DNA of 64,000 bases, from the NCBI RefSeq assembly GCF_009932725.1, contig NZ_BLJU01000002.1, positions 310,001 to 374,000 on the forward strand, in the 5' to 3' direction. The stretch's first letter is position 1; every line of letters begins with the position of its first letter. Made by a program: the position numbers and the translations under genes. The notes beneath the pieces were generated by a model. The model did not search any database. It worked only from the letters and a program-made list of their open reading frames with translations, and had not been told where the DNA came from. Positions 8,621 through 18,113 of the stretch are shown here, in pieces. Source of the DNA: Pseudomonas yangonensis. Lineage in GTDB: Bacteria; Pseudomonadota; Gammaproteobacteria; Pseudomonadales; Pseudomonadaceae.

Positions 8621-11134
8621 TCATTTGGCCGGCATTAGCAGCAGGCGCTGGTTGCCGTAGACCTTGTCCAGATTTTCCGACTTGAACGGGAAGCTCATGT
8701 AGCCGCCCTTGAGCCATGCGTCGATGCCGTCGGCATAGTGCGAGCTGGCCGGATTGCCGGACTGGCCCGAGCTGTTGACGCCGATCAGCGGCTCGTCGGC
8801 GGCGAAATCCACCACGATGCGCATGGCTGGGACCAGGAAGGTATTGAAATCCTGGCCCCAGGCGTAGGCCGAAACGTTCAGCGTGCTGTGATCACCGCCA
8901 GCCGGATAGGGGCCGCGATCCAGATAACCTTTCAACGCATTGATGCTGGTGCGCTGGCTGGCGCTCATGTAGGGCGCCATGCGCGTGGTATCGGTCACCC
9001 ACTCGTAGGTGTGCAGCTTGCCCCATTGCCAGTTGCGCCGCTCCGTGCCGAGGCGGCTCTCCAGCAGCTCAATGCTGGCGGCCAGGCTGCGGGCGAGGAT
9101 GGTCGGCTTGTCTTCCTGTTCGGAGGTGCGGACATCGTTCCAGAACGGACTGTCGGCGCGGCCGAGCAGATGGTCGGCCTGCGCCGAGTAGGAGGTGTTG
9201 GCGGTTTGCAGCAGCGCCTGCCAGGCGGGGCTGCTTTCCGGACCGAGTTCGTCGAGGAAGATCTGTCGCGCGCTTTCATGCAGGAAGGCGCCGTAGATGG
9301 CGGCATCGGCGGAACTGGCGGCGAGTTTGCCGTCGAATGCGAGCAGGCGTTTCAGCGCTTCATCGGCGCGTGCGCGCTGACCGGCCGGCAGCGCCGCGAT
9401 GGCCTGGCGCAGCGAGTCGTGCATGGCCGGGTCGTTGAACATGGCCTGCAGCTTGGCGACGAAGGGCGAGGTCTGGTCGTATTGCATGGCGATCATGCTG
9501 CGTCCGTCGTGCCGGCCGTTGCCGGCCAGTTCGGCGATGCGTTCGGCACGTTCCGGGTAGTACCAGGAACTTGACAGCTGCATGCCGTAGCCCGGCGGTA
9601 CGCTGCGCTCGTTGGCAGTGCCCAGCCAGCCTTGCGGTGGGTCCTGATCGTAGGGATGCAGCATCGGGTCGGCGAAGCCGTCCCAGGCGTAGCGCTCGTC
9701 CCAGCCGGGGGAGGGCAGCAGGCCGCGGCCTTCACGGCGATTGGGGTAGCGACCGGTGACCTGCCAGCCGATGTGCTGGGCGTCGGCGAAAACGATGTTC
9801 AGCGGCATGGCGCGGATCTCGCGCGCCGCCTCGAAGGCTTCGTCCACCGACTGCGCACGGGACAGGTCGAAGAAGGCGTCGAGGCTGTTATCACGCTCGA
9901 ACTGAGTGGTTTTCAGCGCCAGGCCATAACCGCTCTGCAATGGCAGAGGTTGCAGCATGTGCTTGCGCTCGCCGAGCACCGAGTTGAGCAGCGGGCCGTT
10001 GCGGGTCTCGTACAGCGTCTCGCGGACCGGCCGCTGGCCTTTGATGAAGAACGTCTCCTGGCGTTCGCTAACCGGCAGCCATTTGCCATCCGCCTCGTAC
10101 ATCAGGCGGCTGCCTTCGCGGCGAATGCGTTCGAGATAGATGTCCTGGTTGTCACCCATGACCATGGTCATGCCCCAGGCCAGCTTGCCGTTGTAGCCGG
10201 CGACCACGGCTGGCACGCCCGCGAGGGACACGCCAGCGGCCTGGTACTTGGGCGAGCGGATCTGTACGAAATTCCACAGCGAAGGCATGCTCAGCGGCAG
10301 GTGGGTGTCGTTGGCCAGCAGGCTCTTGCCGCCGCGGGTGCGTTGCGGCGCGATGGCCCAGTTGTTCGAGGCGGCGACGCCGAGCATGTGCTGCTCGGCG
10401 ATCTGCGCTGCGGTGCGGGAGATGGACTGCAGGCCCGGCAACTGGCCCTTCAGGTCGAGGCCGGCGAGTTTTTCCGCCTCGGCGAAGGGCAGCGGCTCGT
10501 CCGGGTAGATCGGCAGCAGCCAGGGCAGCTTGTCGGCGCCCACCTGCTGGGCCATGGTCAGCGCAGCGATCTCTTCCTGCAGATTCACTGCCAGGCCGAA
10601 ATTCAGCAGGCAGAACAGCAGCACCGAATCCTCGGGCTTCCAGTACTCGGGGCGGTAGCCGGATTCGGCCAGGTCCATCGGCAGGCGATCGCGGTAGCGG
10701 AACATGTAGGCGTTGACGCCGCGCGCATAGACCTCGAAGAAACGTTTCAGACGCGGCGAGGCATCGGCGTAGAGAATTTCCGCATTCTTTTTCAGATTCA
10801 CCGCGCGCATGAAACGGTCCATTTCCAGCACGCCGGGGCCGGCCATTTCAGCCAGGCGGCCCTGGGCCAGCAGGCGCATGCCGACCATCTGGCTGAGACG
10901 GTCACCGGCATGCACATAACCCAGAGCGAACAGGGCGTCGTGGAAGGTGCCCGACTCGATCAGCGGCATGCCAAGGGCGTTGCGCCGCACCGATGCGCTC
11001 TCGGCCACGCCCTGAATGCGTTCGACGCCGCGGGTGGGCGGTACGCTGTCGGCATAACGGCTGTTGAGCAGGGACTGGCAGCCGGCAAGACCGGTCAGGG
11101 AAGCAGCGAGAGTCAGGCAGGCCAGCGCGCGCAT
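8621..11134 (-). CDS. quiP: Penicillin acylase-family AHL acylase, QuiP-like
   Basis: Ntn-hydrolase that in P. aeruginosa QuiP removes the acyl chain from long-chain acyl-homoserine lactones. The 837-residue precursor has an N-terminal lipobox (LAGC near residue 18), so it is likely a lipoprotein. After an alpha-chain domain, the self-cleavage nucleophile is Ser at about 256 in [20 protein letters not shown] and MVMGDNQD follow in the beta chain. The start ATG has AAGGAA upstream; an in-frame extension to 11227 lacks a signal peptide and was rejected. Flanking sequence strongly resembles QuiP as I recall it; substrate range is inferred. Confidence 0.9.
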   Translation of the reverse strand: MRALACLTLAASLTGLAGCQSLLNSRYADSVPPTRGVERIQGVAESASVRRNALGMPLIESGTFHDALFALGYVHAGDRLSQMVGMRLLAQGRLAEMAGPGVLEMDRFMRAVNLKKNAEILYADASPRLKRFFEVYARGVNAYMFRYRDRLPMDLAESGYRPEYWKPEDSVLLFCLLNFGLAVNLQEEIAALTMAQQVGADKLPWLLPIYPDEPLPFAEAEKLAGLDLKGQLPGLQSISRTAAQIAEQHMLGVAASNNWAIAPQRTRGGKSLLANDTHLPLSMPSLWNFVQIRSPKYQAAGVSLAGVPAVVAGYNGKLAWGMTMVMGDNQDIYLERIRREGSRLMYEADGKWLPVSERQETFFIKGQRPVRETLYETRNGPLLNSVLGERKHMLQPLPLQSGYGLALKTTQFERDNSLDAFFDLSRAQSVDEAFEAAREIRAMPLNIVFADAQHIGWQVTGRYPNRREGRGLLPSPGWDERYAWDGFADPMLHPYDQDPPQGWLGTANERSVPPGYGMQLSSSWYYPERAERIAELAGNGRHDGRSMIAMQYDQTSPFVAKLQAMFNDPAMHDSLRQAIAALPAGQRARADEALKRLLAFDGKLAASSADAAIYGAFLHESARQIFLDELGPESSPAWQALLQTANTSYSAQADHLLGRADSPFWNDVRTSEQEDKPTILARSLAASIELLESRLGTERRNWQWGKLHTYEWVTDTTRMAPYMSASQRTSINALKGYLDRGPYPAGGDHSTLNVSAYAWGQDFNTFLVPAMRIVVDFAADEPLIGVNSSGQSGNPASSHYADGIDAWLKGGYMSFPFKSENLDKVYGNQRLLLMPAK

Positions 11135-11233
11135 GGCGAATTTCCTTGGTTTGCGAACAGACGAGACCAGTCGCGCAGCAACCGGCCACAAAGGCGCCAA
11201 GGTAATAAGGCCATCGTGGCCTGGCAAGAGGGC

Positions 11234-11698
11234 TCAGGCGATTGCCCGAGACCCTTTCAGTCCTTCGTCCAGCAACCAGCGTGCGGCAATGCGCGCGGCC
11301 GCCTTGTGCTGCAGTTCCAGCTCGTTGAAACGCTTTTCGAAGCGGCGTCTCTCGGCCTTGTCCAACGCTTTCCAGGCCGCATGGGTGGGCACGTCTGCGG
11401 TGGCTTCGAAGAGCACGTGGAACACTTGGCAGCGGCTGTCATTGCTCAGGCTGCTGTCGTAGTTGTCGAGCAGCACCTTGATGCGGATGGCGCCCTCGAT
11501 CAGCGGCAGTTGCTCGTCGAGCAAGCTGCTGGCGAGGATGTTCAGATCGCCACCGATGCGCTGCCGGCGCTCCTGTTGCGCTTCGTCGCGGGCGCGCTGG
11601 TTGGCCCATACGCGGCGCCACAGGTGCCACGCATAGGCCGCCAGGGCTGCGATCAGCAGCAGACCGGTCAGTAGCAGGATGAGGGTCAGAGCATCCAT
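11234..11698 (-). CDS. DUF2489-type membrane-anchored protein
   Basis: A 154-residue protein with one N-terminal membrane helix (residues 3-25, LTLILLLTGLLLIAALAAYAW) and a charged, mainly helical remainder, probably cytoplasmic because of the WRR after the helix. The pattern fits DUF2489 proteins of pseudomonads, function unknown. It begins seven bases after the stop of the SEC-C gene, so the run LEA2 - SEC-C - DUF2489 on the minus strand is probably one operon. The start MDALTLIL was chosen because the longer frame runs into the upstream gene. Confidence 0.78.
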   Translation of the reverse strand: MDALTLILLLTGLLLIAALAAYAWHLWRRVWANQRARDEAQQERRQRIGGDLNILASSLLDEQLPLIEGAIRIKVLLDNYDSSLSNDSRCQVFHVLFEATADVPTHAAWKALDKAERRRFEKRFNELELQHKAAARIAARWLLDEGLKGSRAIA

Positions 11699-11705
11699 GC
11701 GCGGC

Positions 11706-11912
11706 TCAGGCGCCGTGGCACTTCTTGAATTTCTTCTGGCTGCCGCAAGGGCATGGGTCGTTGCGGCCGACATCCTTCAGCGCGTTGCGAACCGGCTCCT
11801 GATGGCCGTGGTTGCAGTGCGGGCCGTGTACATGGCCGTGATCGTGATGATCGTGGTCATGGTTGCAGTCGGGGCCGTGGATGTGAGGTTCGTTGCTCAT
11901 GGTGTGACTCAT
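11706..11912 (-). CDS. Small His-rich protein with C-terminal SEC-C zinc motif
   Basis: A 68-residue protein with two visible parts. Residues 8-38 are a histidine and aspartate-rich tract ([14 protein letters not shown] with three cysteines nearby) typical of metal-binding tails. Residues 46-68 are a SEC-C motif ([20 protein letters not shown]) that holds zinc through its cysteines and last histidine. It lies between the LEA2 lipoprotein (5 bases) and the DUF2489 gene (7 bases). An alternative ATG at 11900 would shorten it by four residues. A role in metal buffering is only a guess. Confidence 0.88.
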   Translation of the reverse strand: MSHTMSNEPHIHGPDCNHDHDHHDHGHVHGPHCNHGHQEPVRNALKDVGRNDPCPCGSQKKFKKCHGA

Positions 11913-11917
11913 GCAGG

Positions 11918-12415
11918 TTATTCGGGAATGTAATCGCCGGGAATTATCTCTCCATTGCGCGCCATGTGCACGCTGCGGCCGAACAACATGCCGGTTTTCA
12001 CTTCGCCCTTGAGGCTGTAGCGAATCGGTACGTCGGGTTTTTCCAGAGCCTTGACGATCTGCCGCACGTGGCGCCAGAGGTTGGTGCGTACCGGCACGTC
12101 GAAGGTGTGGTGACCGTGGGCGGGCACGGTGAACCACTCGTTGGAGTAACCTTCTGCCAGTTGGATGCCATTGAGGTGAACGTTGTAGTTCAGCCCGCGC
12201 ACCGGCAGGCTGACGCCATTGGGATTGTCGATTCGAAAGCGCAGGCTGAACTCCTGTTCGAGCAGCCTGGCCTTGATTACATCAACTTTGATGAGTTGGA
12301 CGTCCGGGTCCTTGAAGCCACCTGTCATCCAGGTGGAGCATCCTGTCAGGCCGGACAGTAGGCCGAAAAACATCAATAGGCTGATAATTCTTATCATTTG
12401 CGCCTGAGAAAACAT
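11918..12415 (-). CDS. LEA type 2 family lipoprotein
   Basis: A 165-residue envelope protein with a lipobox (LSGLTGC, Cys near 26) and a single LEA2/WHy domain over residues 38-150 ([22 protein letters not shown]). LEA2 domains are found in water-stress proteins; the function of the bacterial lipoproteins is unknown. The ATG with GGGGGTG upstream was chosen; a second ATG six codons later is possible. First gene of the small minus-strand operon that continues with the SEC-C and DUF2489 genes. Confidence 0.85.
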   Translation of the reverse strand: MFSQAQMIRIISLLMFFGLLSGLTGCSTWMTGGFKDPDVQLIKVDVIKARLLEQEFSLRFRIDNPNGVSLPVRGLNYNVHLNGIQLAEGYSNEWFTVPAHGHHTFDVPVRTNLWRHVRQIVKALEKPDVPIRYSLKGEVKTGMLFGRSVHMARNGEIIPGDYIPE

Positions 12416-12607
12416 TTCACACCCCCATTGCGGCCCAGTGTAACAAGCAAGCGCTTGGCTGCAACGGGTGAACAGGCATTATTTTCAAGACGATAGCGGT
12501 GGCGTTTGGCGCAGTGGGTAATCGCGATGGCATGGATGAGAAGTCTGCAGTGTCAGGGCAAAGGAACCTGCGCCATACTGAGCGGCGAATAGGACAGGAG
12601 TGTGACC

Positions 12608-13159
12608 ATGAGTCGCTACGAGATCGCCTTCTCCGGGCAACTGGTGCAGGGGGCGCAGCCGGAGTTGGTCAAGGCCAATCTGGCCAAGCTGTTTCAGGCC
12701 GATGCTCAACGTATCGCCCAGTTGTTCTCCGGACGCCGCATCGTGATCAAGAACAACCTCGATGCTGCTGCCGCGGAGAAATACCGCACGACCCTCGAGC
12801 GGGCCGGTGCTCGTGTCGAGGTGGTCGACATGGACATGCTGGTCGAAGAAGTCGAACTCGCACCGCCGCCAGCCGAGCCTGCGCCTGTTCCGGCCGCTGT
12901 GCCTGCTGCGCCCAGATCGGCGCGTTTGCAGGTCGCACCGCGTGATGAATACATGGCGGCGTTCAGTGATGTGGATGCACCGGATTTCGGTATCGCTCCG
13001 GTAGGCAGCGATCTTCAGGACGCCAGGCCTGACCCCAAAGCACCGCAGGTCGACCTGTCGCAATTCAGCCTCGCGCCGGTAGGCAGCGACATGGGCCAGG
13101 CCAAGCCTGCGGCCCCAGCACCCGCACCGGATACTTCGCACCTGAAACTGCAGGAATGA
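12608..13159 (+). CDS. Conserved protein of unknown function with APVGSD repeats
   Basis: A 183-residue cytoplasmic protein with AGGAG seven bases before the ATG. Residues 1-75 form a compact alpha/beta domain (YEIAFSGQLVQGAQPELVKANL, then GRRIVIKNNLDAAAAEKYRTTL shortened here). A proline and alanine linker follows. The tail holds two copies of a short motif, FGIAPVGSDL and FSLAPVGSDM, 30 residues apart. I do not know a function. The first domain resembles a recurring pseudomonad N-terminal domain. A terminator follows, so it is probably monocistronic. Confidence 0.75.
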   Translation: MSRYEIAFSGQLVQGAQPELVKANLAKLFQADAQRIAQLFSGRRIVIKNNLDAAAAEKYRTTLERAGARVEVVDMDMLVEEVELAPPPAEPAPVPAAVPAAPRSARLQVAPRDEYMAAFSDVDAPDFGIAPVGSDLQDARPDPKAPQVDLSQFSLAPVGSDMGQAKPAAPAPAPDTSHLKLQE

Positions 13160-13176
13160 GCGTCTGATGGGTTTGT

Positions 13177-13215
13177 AACGCCGAGAGCTGCGCTGGCAGC
13201 CACGGCGTTTTTGCG
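13177..13215 (+). terminator. Terminator hairpin between converging genes
   Basis: AACGCCG pairs with CGGCGTT, with an inner GCTGCG/GGCAGC-like stem, followed by TTTT. It lies between the APVGSD-repeat gene and the lipoprotein at 13226. Confidence 0.75.
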
Positions 13216-13225
13216 TCGAGCGCGG

Positions 13226-14341
13226 CTAGCTCGCCTTGCACTTGGCCTGCGCCTGCTCCGGTTTGAGCTTGCGCACGCTGGTGAAGAACAGCTCGCAGGT
13301 TTGCGGTTTCTCCGTCACCTGCCATTTCCGGGTACAGCTATTGAGCAGCTGCTGCGCATCGCGCGTTGGTTGCTGGCCCATGCCGGCCTGCCAGCAGGCC
13401 GCGCTGAGGTCCTGCCCCATGACCCTGATCCCTGCCGCGTTGGCGGCCTCCTCGCTGTCCTTGTTGTTTGCCGGCTCGGCGGCGTACCAGATATAGCTGG
13501 GATGATTGGCGCCAAGTACGGAAACCCGCCGGCCGGCCCCTGCCTCGATCTGGCCGAGCCCGAGCACCGGCAGGTTTACCCCGTATTGCTGCTTGATCCA
13601 GCTGCGCACCGGGCTGCCGAAGGCGACCATCGGCAGGCTGGTGTTGTCCGGGGCAGCGCTGAGTTCATCGACCATGCGTCGTTGGTAGTCGTTGAAATAA
13701 CCGTACACGCCTTCCAGGGCGCTGCCGGCACTGGCCGGGGCGGCAATCGGGGCGATGTCGACGATGGTCTGGTAGGCCGGCGTCTGCTCGGGGGCGACGC
13801 CGTTGTAGCTGAGCAGGGCGGCCCAGCGGTCGGTGGTGCTCGAACGCAGATAGTCCTGAGCCTGGGTCAGTGAGTAGTCCGGTGGGAAGTGCAGCAGTTC
13901 GACGCTCTTGCGGTTCTCCAGTGCCATGCCCAGTGGCAGGAAGAAGTACCAGTTGTACTGCCATTTGCCGTCACGATTGAGTTGACTGGCGCCCTGATAG
14001 GCCAGCTCGCCGGCATCGAGCAGTTGCAGCAGGGGCTTGCCGTACTCGGCTGGTGTGCCCGCGAAGTGGGCTTGCACGCGCTCGCCGTTGCGCGTGACGC
14101 GAACGCTGGCCTGCGGGTAGCCATCGCGCGTGAGGCTTTGCTGCAGGTAGTGTTCCACCGTCTGCTCCAGCGTCCAGTCGCGGTAGCAGATCACGCTGCA
14201 GTTGTTCGGATAGGCGAACAGACGGCTGACGCGCTGGCTTTCGCCCAGATCCAGCGTTTGCCCTTGCGGCCCGCCGGGATGGTTGGCGCAGCCAAAGAGC
14301 AGGCCGGCCAAGATGAGCGCGATACCACTTTTCTTGTGCAT
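13226..14341 (-). CDS. Uncharacterised lipoprotein
   Basis: A 371-residue precursor with a lipoprotein signal (MHKKSGIALILAGLLFGC). After it comes a domain with YPNNCSVICYRDWTLEQTVEHYL, a central segment, and a C-terminal part with several cysteines (AACWQAG, NSCTRKW, QTCELFF, AKCKAS) that probably form disulfides in the periplasm. I recognise no family. The start ATG follows AAGGAG; an upstream in-frame ATG lacks the signal peptide at the right place. Its neighbours do not point to a function. Confidence 0.72.
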   Translation of the reverse strand: MHKKSGIALILAGLLFGCANHPGGPQGQTLDLGESQRVSRLFAYPNNCSVICYRDWTLEQTVEHYLQQSLTRDGYPQASVRVTRNGERVQAHFAGTPAEYGKPLLQLLDAGELAYQGASQLNRDGKWQYNWYFFLPLGMALENRKSVELLHFPPDYSLTQAQDYLRSSTTDRWAALLSYNGVAPEQTPAYQTIVDIAPIAAPASAGSALEGVYGYFNDYQRRMVDELSAAPDNTSLPMVAFGSPVRSWIKQQYGVNLPVLGLGQIEAGAGRRVSVLGANHPSYIWYAAEPANNKDSEEAANAAGIRVMGQDLSAACWQAGMGQQPTRDAQQLLNSCTRKWQVTEKPQTCELFFTSVRKLKPEQAQAKCKAS

Positions 14342-14408
14342 GGCTTTCTCCTTGTCGAGCGTCCGCGAGGGACGATTCAACTCAAGCAGAAAGCGCGATT
14401 AACGCCAA

Positions 14409-14891
14409 TCAACCGTTCAGATAAGGCGCGCAGCACTTCTTGAACTTCTGGCCGCCCTGACAGGGGCAAGGGTCATTGCGTCCGGCCTTCAGCGGCACTG
14501 TCGGGTCGAGGAAGTACCAGCGTCCCTCCACCTGAACGAAAGCGGAGCATTCGCGGTGACGATGTTCGCCATGCTCGTCATGCCAGTGGGCTACGAAGGC
14601 GACCTGTGCATGTTCGGGCTTGCCGCCGAATACCTCACTGGCCTCCACTTCCAGGCCGAGCCAGGTGCTTTGCGCGCTCCACGCGGCCATGGCCTCATGA
14701 TCGAGCGCCTGCTGCTGAATGGGCAGGGTAGTGGCCACCAGATAGTCCACCAGGCCCAGCACATAGGCGCTGTAGCGCGAGCGCATCAGCAGCTCCGCAC
14801 TGGGGGCATGGGTACCTGCATGATAGTGGCCGCAGCACTGGCTAAGCGGATTGCCACTGCCGCAGGGGCAATGGGGATCGAGTGGGTTCAT
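14409..14891 (-). CDS. ychJ: YchJ/UPF0225 family SEC-C protein
   Basis: A 160-residue protein with an N-terminal Cys-rich motif ([17 protein letters not shown]), a central NTF2-like domain ([20 protein letters not shown]) and a C-terminal SEC-C motif ([18 protein letters not shown]). This is the YchJ architecture; zinc binding is expected and the role is unknown. It ends in nearly the same SEC-C sequence as the 68-residue protein at 11706. The gene before it on this strand stops five bases upstream, so the two are probably cotranscribed. Confidence 0.92.
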   Translation of the reverse strand: MNPLDPHCPCGSGNPLSQCCGHYHAGTHAPSAELLMRSRYSAYVLGLVDYLVATTLPIQQQALDHEAMAAWSAQSTWLGLEVEASEVFGGKPEHAQVAFVAHWHDEHGEHRHRECSAFVQVEGRWYFLDPTVPLKAGRNDPCPCQGGQKFKKCCAPYLNG

Positions 14892-14895
14892 CGCT

Positions 14896-15393
14896 CTACC
14901 ACCAGTATTTGCCGAAGTTTTGTGGATTGGCCCAGAACTTTGCGTTCAACCAGTCGGGAACTTGCTTGTAATCGAGCAGATCATAGGTGAACAGATGCAG
15001 GGTCTGTCCCTCCCGCTGGAATTGCTCGCTGGCCTGCATGGCCAGGGCGAACAGGTCGGTTTCCTGCCAATCGGCAGCCTTGAGGTCGAGCAATACGGCG
15101 ACCCGGCTGGCGTTGAGGTTGCGAATGCCGCCCAGTAGTTGCAATCCATCGCGTTTGGGTAAGTGCTCCAGACAGTCGACCAGCAATGCCAGGTCGAAGC
15201 GCTGTGCGGCCAATTCGGGCGCCAGGGGAGCAGCAGGTGCGGTGGTGACCTGACACTGCGGGTGGGCGCTGTGAAAGGCGCTGACTGCGGGTAGTTCACT
15301 TGCCCCGAGCAACAGCAGTTTCTCGGGTGTATAGCGGGCAAGCAGTGCCGCAATGGCCTGCTGCGGAGTACGGGTGCTAAGGCTGGCAGTCAT
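14896..15393 (-). CDS. DUF6231-like protein, methyltransferase-like fold
   Basis: A 165-residue cytoplasmic protein. The order KLLLLGASE, then [18 protein letters not shown], then [13 protein letters not shown] resembles a reduced class I methyltransferase fold with motif I weakened (no GxGxG). It may therefore be a pseudo-enzyme. It ends in an aromatic tail FGKYWW. The start ATG follows GAGGAA; the track to 15417 lacks support. It is followed closely by ychJ. Family name is from memory and less certain than the gene itself. Confidence 0.72.
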   Translation of the reverse strand: MTASLSTRTPQQAIAALLARYTPEKLLLLGASELPAVSAFHSAHPQCQVTTAPAAPLAPELAAQRFDLALLVDCLEHLPKRDGLQLLGGIRNLNASRVAVLLDLKAADWQETDLFALAMQASEQFQREGQTLHLFTYDLLDYKQVPDWLNAKFWANPQNFGKYWW

Positions 15394-15556
15394 CGAACTT
15401 CCTCGAAAAGTCTGCAAAGACTAACGTGGTGTCGGTATCAGGCCTAGAGTGAGAGAAAATTATCCGCAGAAGCGGCTATAGCTGGCGGATTGTACAACTC
15501 CTGTCTTTACTACTATTGAGTCGGTTATGGGCCGATGAACATTGGAGACCTAAAGT

Positions 15557-16189
15557 ATGAGTATCACAAGGAACGCAGTACCCCTGATTCTGGCTAGTAC
15601 CATGCTGACCGGCTGCGCCGGCTTGCAGAAAACCGACTGGCCCACCTGCGCGGCGGTAGGCGGTGTCGGTGGTGCAGCGTTAGGGGCAATCGAAAGCTCT
15701 ACCTGGGCGGGCGGTGGTGCGCTGGTAGGCGCCGGCATGGCCGCAGCCTATTGCTGGGTGCATGGCGCCGAAGCTCAGCAGGTTGCCGTCGTCGAAGAAG
15801 AGGTCATGGTCGAGGAAGTCGCCGTGGCCGAGCCGGCCGAAGCCGTCCGTGTCGAGCTGGACGTCAAGTTCGACTTCGACAAGGCCCAGGTCAAGCAGGA
15901 AAGCTATGGCGATATCAAAGCGCTGGCTGACTTCATGAAGCAATACCCGCAGACCAGCACCGTGGTTGAAGGTCACACCGACTCCGTGGGCAGCGATGCC
16001 TACAACCAGGGGCTGTCCGAGCGCCGCGCCAATGCGGTTCGTGAGGTACTGGTCAACCAGTATGGTGTTGAGTCCGGTCGCGTCCAGGCGGTGGGTTATG
16101 GCGAGAGCCGCCCGGTGGCCGACAACGCCACTGCCGATGGCCGTGCGATCAACCGTCGCGTAGAGGCCGAGGTCGAAGCTCAGCCGTAA
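15557..16189 (+). CDS. OmpA-family outer-membrane lipoprotein
   Basis: A 210-residue lipoprotein with lipobox LTGC near residue 20. A glycine-zipper segment (residues 35-65, AAVGGVGGAALGAI) follows, then a Glu/Val-rich linker and an OmpA_C peptidoglycan-binding domain from about 100. FDFDKAQVK, EGHTDSVGSDAYN and LSERRANAVR carry the Asp and Arg that bind diaminopimelate. It probably tethers outer membrane to peptidoglycan. GGAG stands 11 bases before the ATG, and a terminator follows. Confidence 0.92.
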   Translation: MSITRNAVPLILASTMLTGCAGLQKTDWPTCAAVGGVGGAALGAIESSTWAGGGALVGAGMAAAYCWVHGAEAQQVAVVEEEVMVEEVAVAEPAEAVRVELDVKFDFDKAQVKQESYGDIKALADFMKQYPQTSTVVEGHTDSVGSDAYNQGLSERRANAVREVLVNQYGVESGRVQAVGYGESRPVADNATADGRAINRRVEAEVEAQP

Positions 16190-16217
16190 CGCCTCGCTGC
16201 ACGAAGGTGTCACGCGC

Positions 16218-16256
16218 CAAGGCCCGTCCGGTTCTCCATCGGTCGGGCCTTTTTTG
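16218..16256 (+). terminator. Rho-independent terminator
   Basis: AAGGCCCGTCCG pairs with CGGTCGGGCCTT around a short loop and runs into TTTTTT, 30 bases after the OmpA-type gene. Confidence 0.85.
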
Positions 16257-16402
16257 TGCGAAGCCACAACCGCCTGAGTCAACGAAAGGCCGATCGCGGC
16301 GGCGATACCATAGGTCATGGAAAATAATCCTTCGCTCTGGTGGTCCACGCCGCGACCGGTTAACGTGCTGCGCTAGTAGAAAAACCGACTACGAGGGCGG
16401 GG

Positions 16403-16708
16403 ATGAAAGCACTGTTGATCATGGGCAAGGCGCTGGCATTGGTCTTCTGGCTGGTGTTCGCGGCGGCATTGGCGAAACGCCTGGGGGCTCCGTTCGAGCA
16501 GCTCGTCTATCTGTTGGCTGCATTTCTGGCGACGCTGCATGGGGCGCAGTTGTGGTTGTTCTCCGGCCTGCTGTGCGCTCGCGCCAATCCTTGGCTGGAC
16601 CGTGTGCAGGTGTTGCTGTTCGGCATTTTCCATCTCTACCCGTTGAAAGCCGGGCAGCAGCCGGCAACGGTCGCAGCGCCAGTGATCGAGGAAGCCGCTC
16701 ATGCGTAG
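16403..16708 (+). CDS. DUF1145 small membrane protein
   Basis: A 101-residue protein with two or three predicted membrane helices (residues 5-25, 34-55 and 67-80). The sequence LYPLKAG and the LWLFSG segment fit DUF1145. No known function. It overlaps the next gene by eight bases (ATG at 16701), so the two are translationally coupled. Confidence 0.82.
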   Translation: MKALLIMGKALALVFWLVFAAALAKRLGAPFEQLVYLLAAFLATLHGAQLWLFSGLLCARANPWLDRVQVLLFGIFHLYPLKAGQQPATVAAPVIEEAAHA

Positions 16709-17462
16709 CCTCACCCTGTTGCTCTGCTTGTTCGCCGGTACGTCCCTCGCCGCGCCCCAGGTCAAGGTCCCGTCCAATACCCTGATGCGTCTGCCTGTTG
16801 CCAGCAGCAGCCTGCAGCTGGAGCGGCTGGAGGTCGCGGATCAGGCGACCCTGATGATCCCGGCGACGGTGACCGAGTTGCGCATCGGCCAACTGCTGAT
16901 GGGGCGCGACGCTCGCATCGGGGTGGCGCCGAGTGATCAGCCGCTACGGCTCGTGGTCGAGGATGCGGATATCGGCCCCGGCGCCTGGATCAGCGCCAAG
17001 GGCGCCGCCGGTACCTATACCCGGCCAGCGACGCCGGGCCGTGAGATCAGTCTCAGGCTGCACAAACTGACATTCGAATCGCTGACGCTGGATGTACGCG
17101 GTGGTCAGGGCACGCCTGGTTATGCCGGGCTCGATGGTGCCCATGGCCAGCCGGGTGGTTGCACCTGGGGCCAGGCCAGTGCCGGCTACGATGGCCAGGA
17201 CGGTACCGATGGCCACGATGGTGCGCCGGGCGGCAATGTGGTGCTGGAAGTGCCGCACTATGTCGAGGTCGAGCGCATGCAGGTCTTGCTCGATGGCGGC
17301 GCCGGTGGGGCCGCTGGCTCGGCGGGGCGTCCCGGCCGCGGTGGTGCGGCCAAGGGCTGTCTGCTCTACGGCGTAGATGGCGCTGCGGACGGCAAACCGG
17401 GGCAGCCAGGGCGCGAAGGTGCGACAGGACGCAGTGGCGCCGTGCAGGTGTTCCGCTTCTAG
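16701..17462 (+). CDS. Secreted protein with collagen-like Gly-X-Y segments
   Basis: A 253-residue precursor with a Sec signal (MRSLTLLLCLFAGTSLAAPQ). Residues 18-130 look like beta-rich repeats (LERLEVADQATLMIP, then LRIGQLLMG). Two glycine-rich collagen-like stretches follow, about 132-178 (GTPGYAGLDGAHGQPGG) and 198-250 (GGAAGSAGRPGRGG, GKPGQPGREGATGRSG), separated by VVLEVPHYVEVERM. Two cysteines lie in the Gly-rich parts. Probably periplasmic or surface exposed; function unknown. It overlaps the DUF1145 gene, which suggests they act together. Confidence 0.82.
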   Translation: MRSLTLLLCLFAGTSLAAPQVKVPSNTLMRLPVASSSLQLERLEVADQATLMIPATVTELRIGQLLMGRDARIGVAPSDQPLRLVVEDADIGPGAWISAKGAAGTYTRPATPGREISLRLHKLTFESLTLDVRGGQGTPGYAGLDGAHGQPGGCTWGQASAGYDGQDGTDGHDGAPGGNVVLEVPHYVEVERMQVLLDGGAGGAAGSAGRPGRGGAAKGCLLYGVDGAADGKPGQPGREGATGRSGAVQVFRF

Positions 17463-17509
17463 ATCGCAGCTGCTGCGTTCGCTCCGGCAGACACAGGCAG
17501 CTTCGCCTA

Positions 17510-17974
17510 TCAGAATGAAGGGCGCATGGCTACCAACGCCATCAGCGCCAGGCCGATCAGCAGGTTGCTGCCCACCACCCTGCGAATCCGTCCCAGAACC
17601 TCGCCACCCGCCTGCCAGTTTTCAGCCTCCACGGCGCGCCGCAGCTCCGGCAGCTGCAACGCCTGAACACGTAGAAACAGGGCGAGCATCACCAGATACA
17701 GCCCCATCATGATGTGCACATAGCGCGGTGCGGCGTCGAAGCCGCTATAGCTCATGTGCAACATGCCCATGCCGGTCACTGGCAGCAGCGCAACCGCCAG
17801 CCAGACCCAGACGAAGAAACGCTTGAACACGCCGAGCCACAGGCGCAGGCGCGCGGGCGCTTCCAGTGCGTCGACCGCAGCCGGGCGCAGGATCATCCAG
17901 GCGAAGAACATCCCCCCGACCCAGACGACAGCAGCGAGCAAGTGTAGGGCATAGAGCGGTGCATAGGGCGTCAT
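17510..17974 (-). CDS. CopD-family membrane protein
   Basis: A 154-residue protein with four predicted membrane helices. The first is HLLAAVVWVGGMFFAWMILRP, with the histidine and the WVGGMFF motif of the CopD/YebZ family, some members of which take part in copper uptake. Further His residues (MLHMS, YVHIMM) sit near the membrane and could bind copper or heme. GGAG precedes the ATG. No copper genes lie nearby, so the copper role is inferred from the family only. Confidence 0.85.
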   Translation of the reverse strand: MTPYAPLYALHLLAAVVWVGGMFFAWMILRPAAVDALEAPARLRLWLGVFKRFFVWVWLAVALLPVTGMGMLHMSYSGFDAAPRYVHIMMGLYLVMLALFLRVQALQLPELRRAVEAENWQAGGEVLGRIRRVVGSNLLIGLALMALVAMRPSF

Positions 17975-18113
17975 GTGGCGTCTCCATCGGGGCCGTTGGG
18001 CAGTTCGCGGCATTTGATTGGCACACGGGTCTGCGCCAGATCGATTGGCGCGTTATGATAGCGGCCGCTCCGCGAATACTGAAAATTTATCCAGCCTTTT
18101 CGTTTCAGAATCC

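Noticed and set aside
9632..11674. 680-codon plus frame opposite quiP
   Set aside because: Shadow of quiP and the DUF2489 gene on the other strand.
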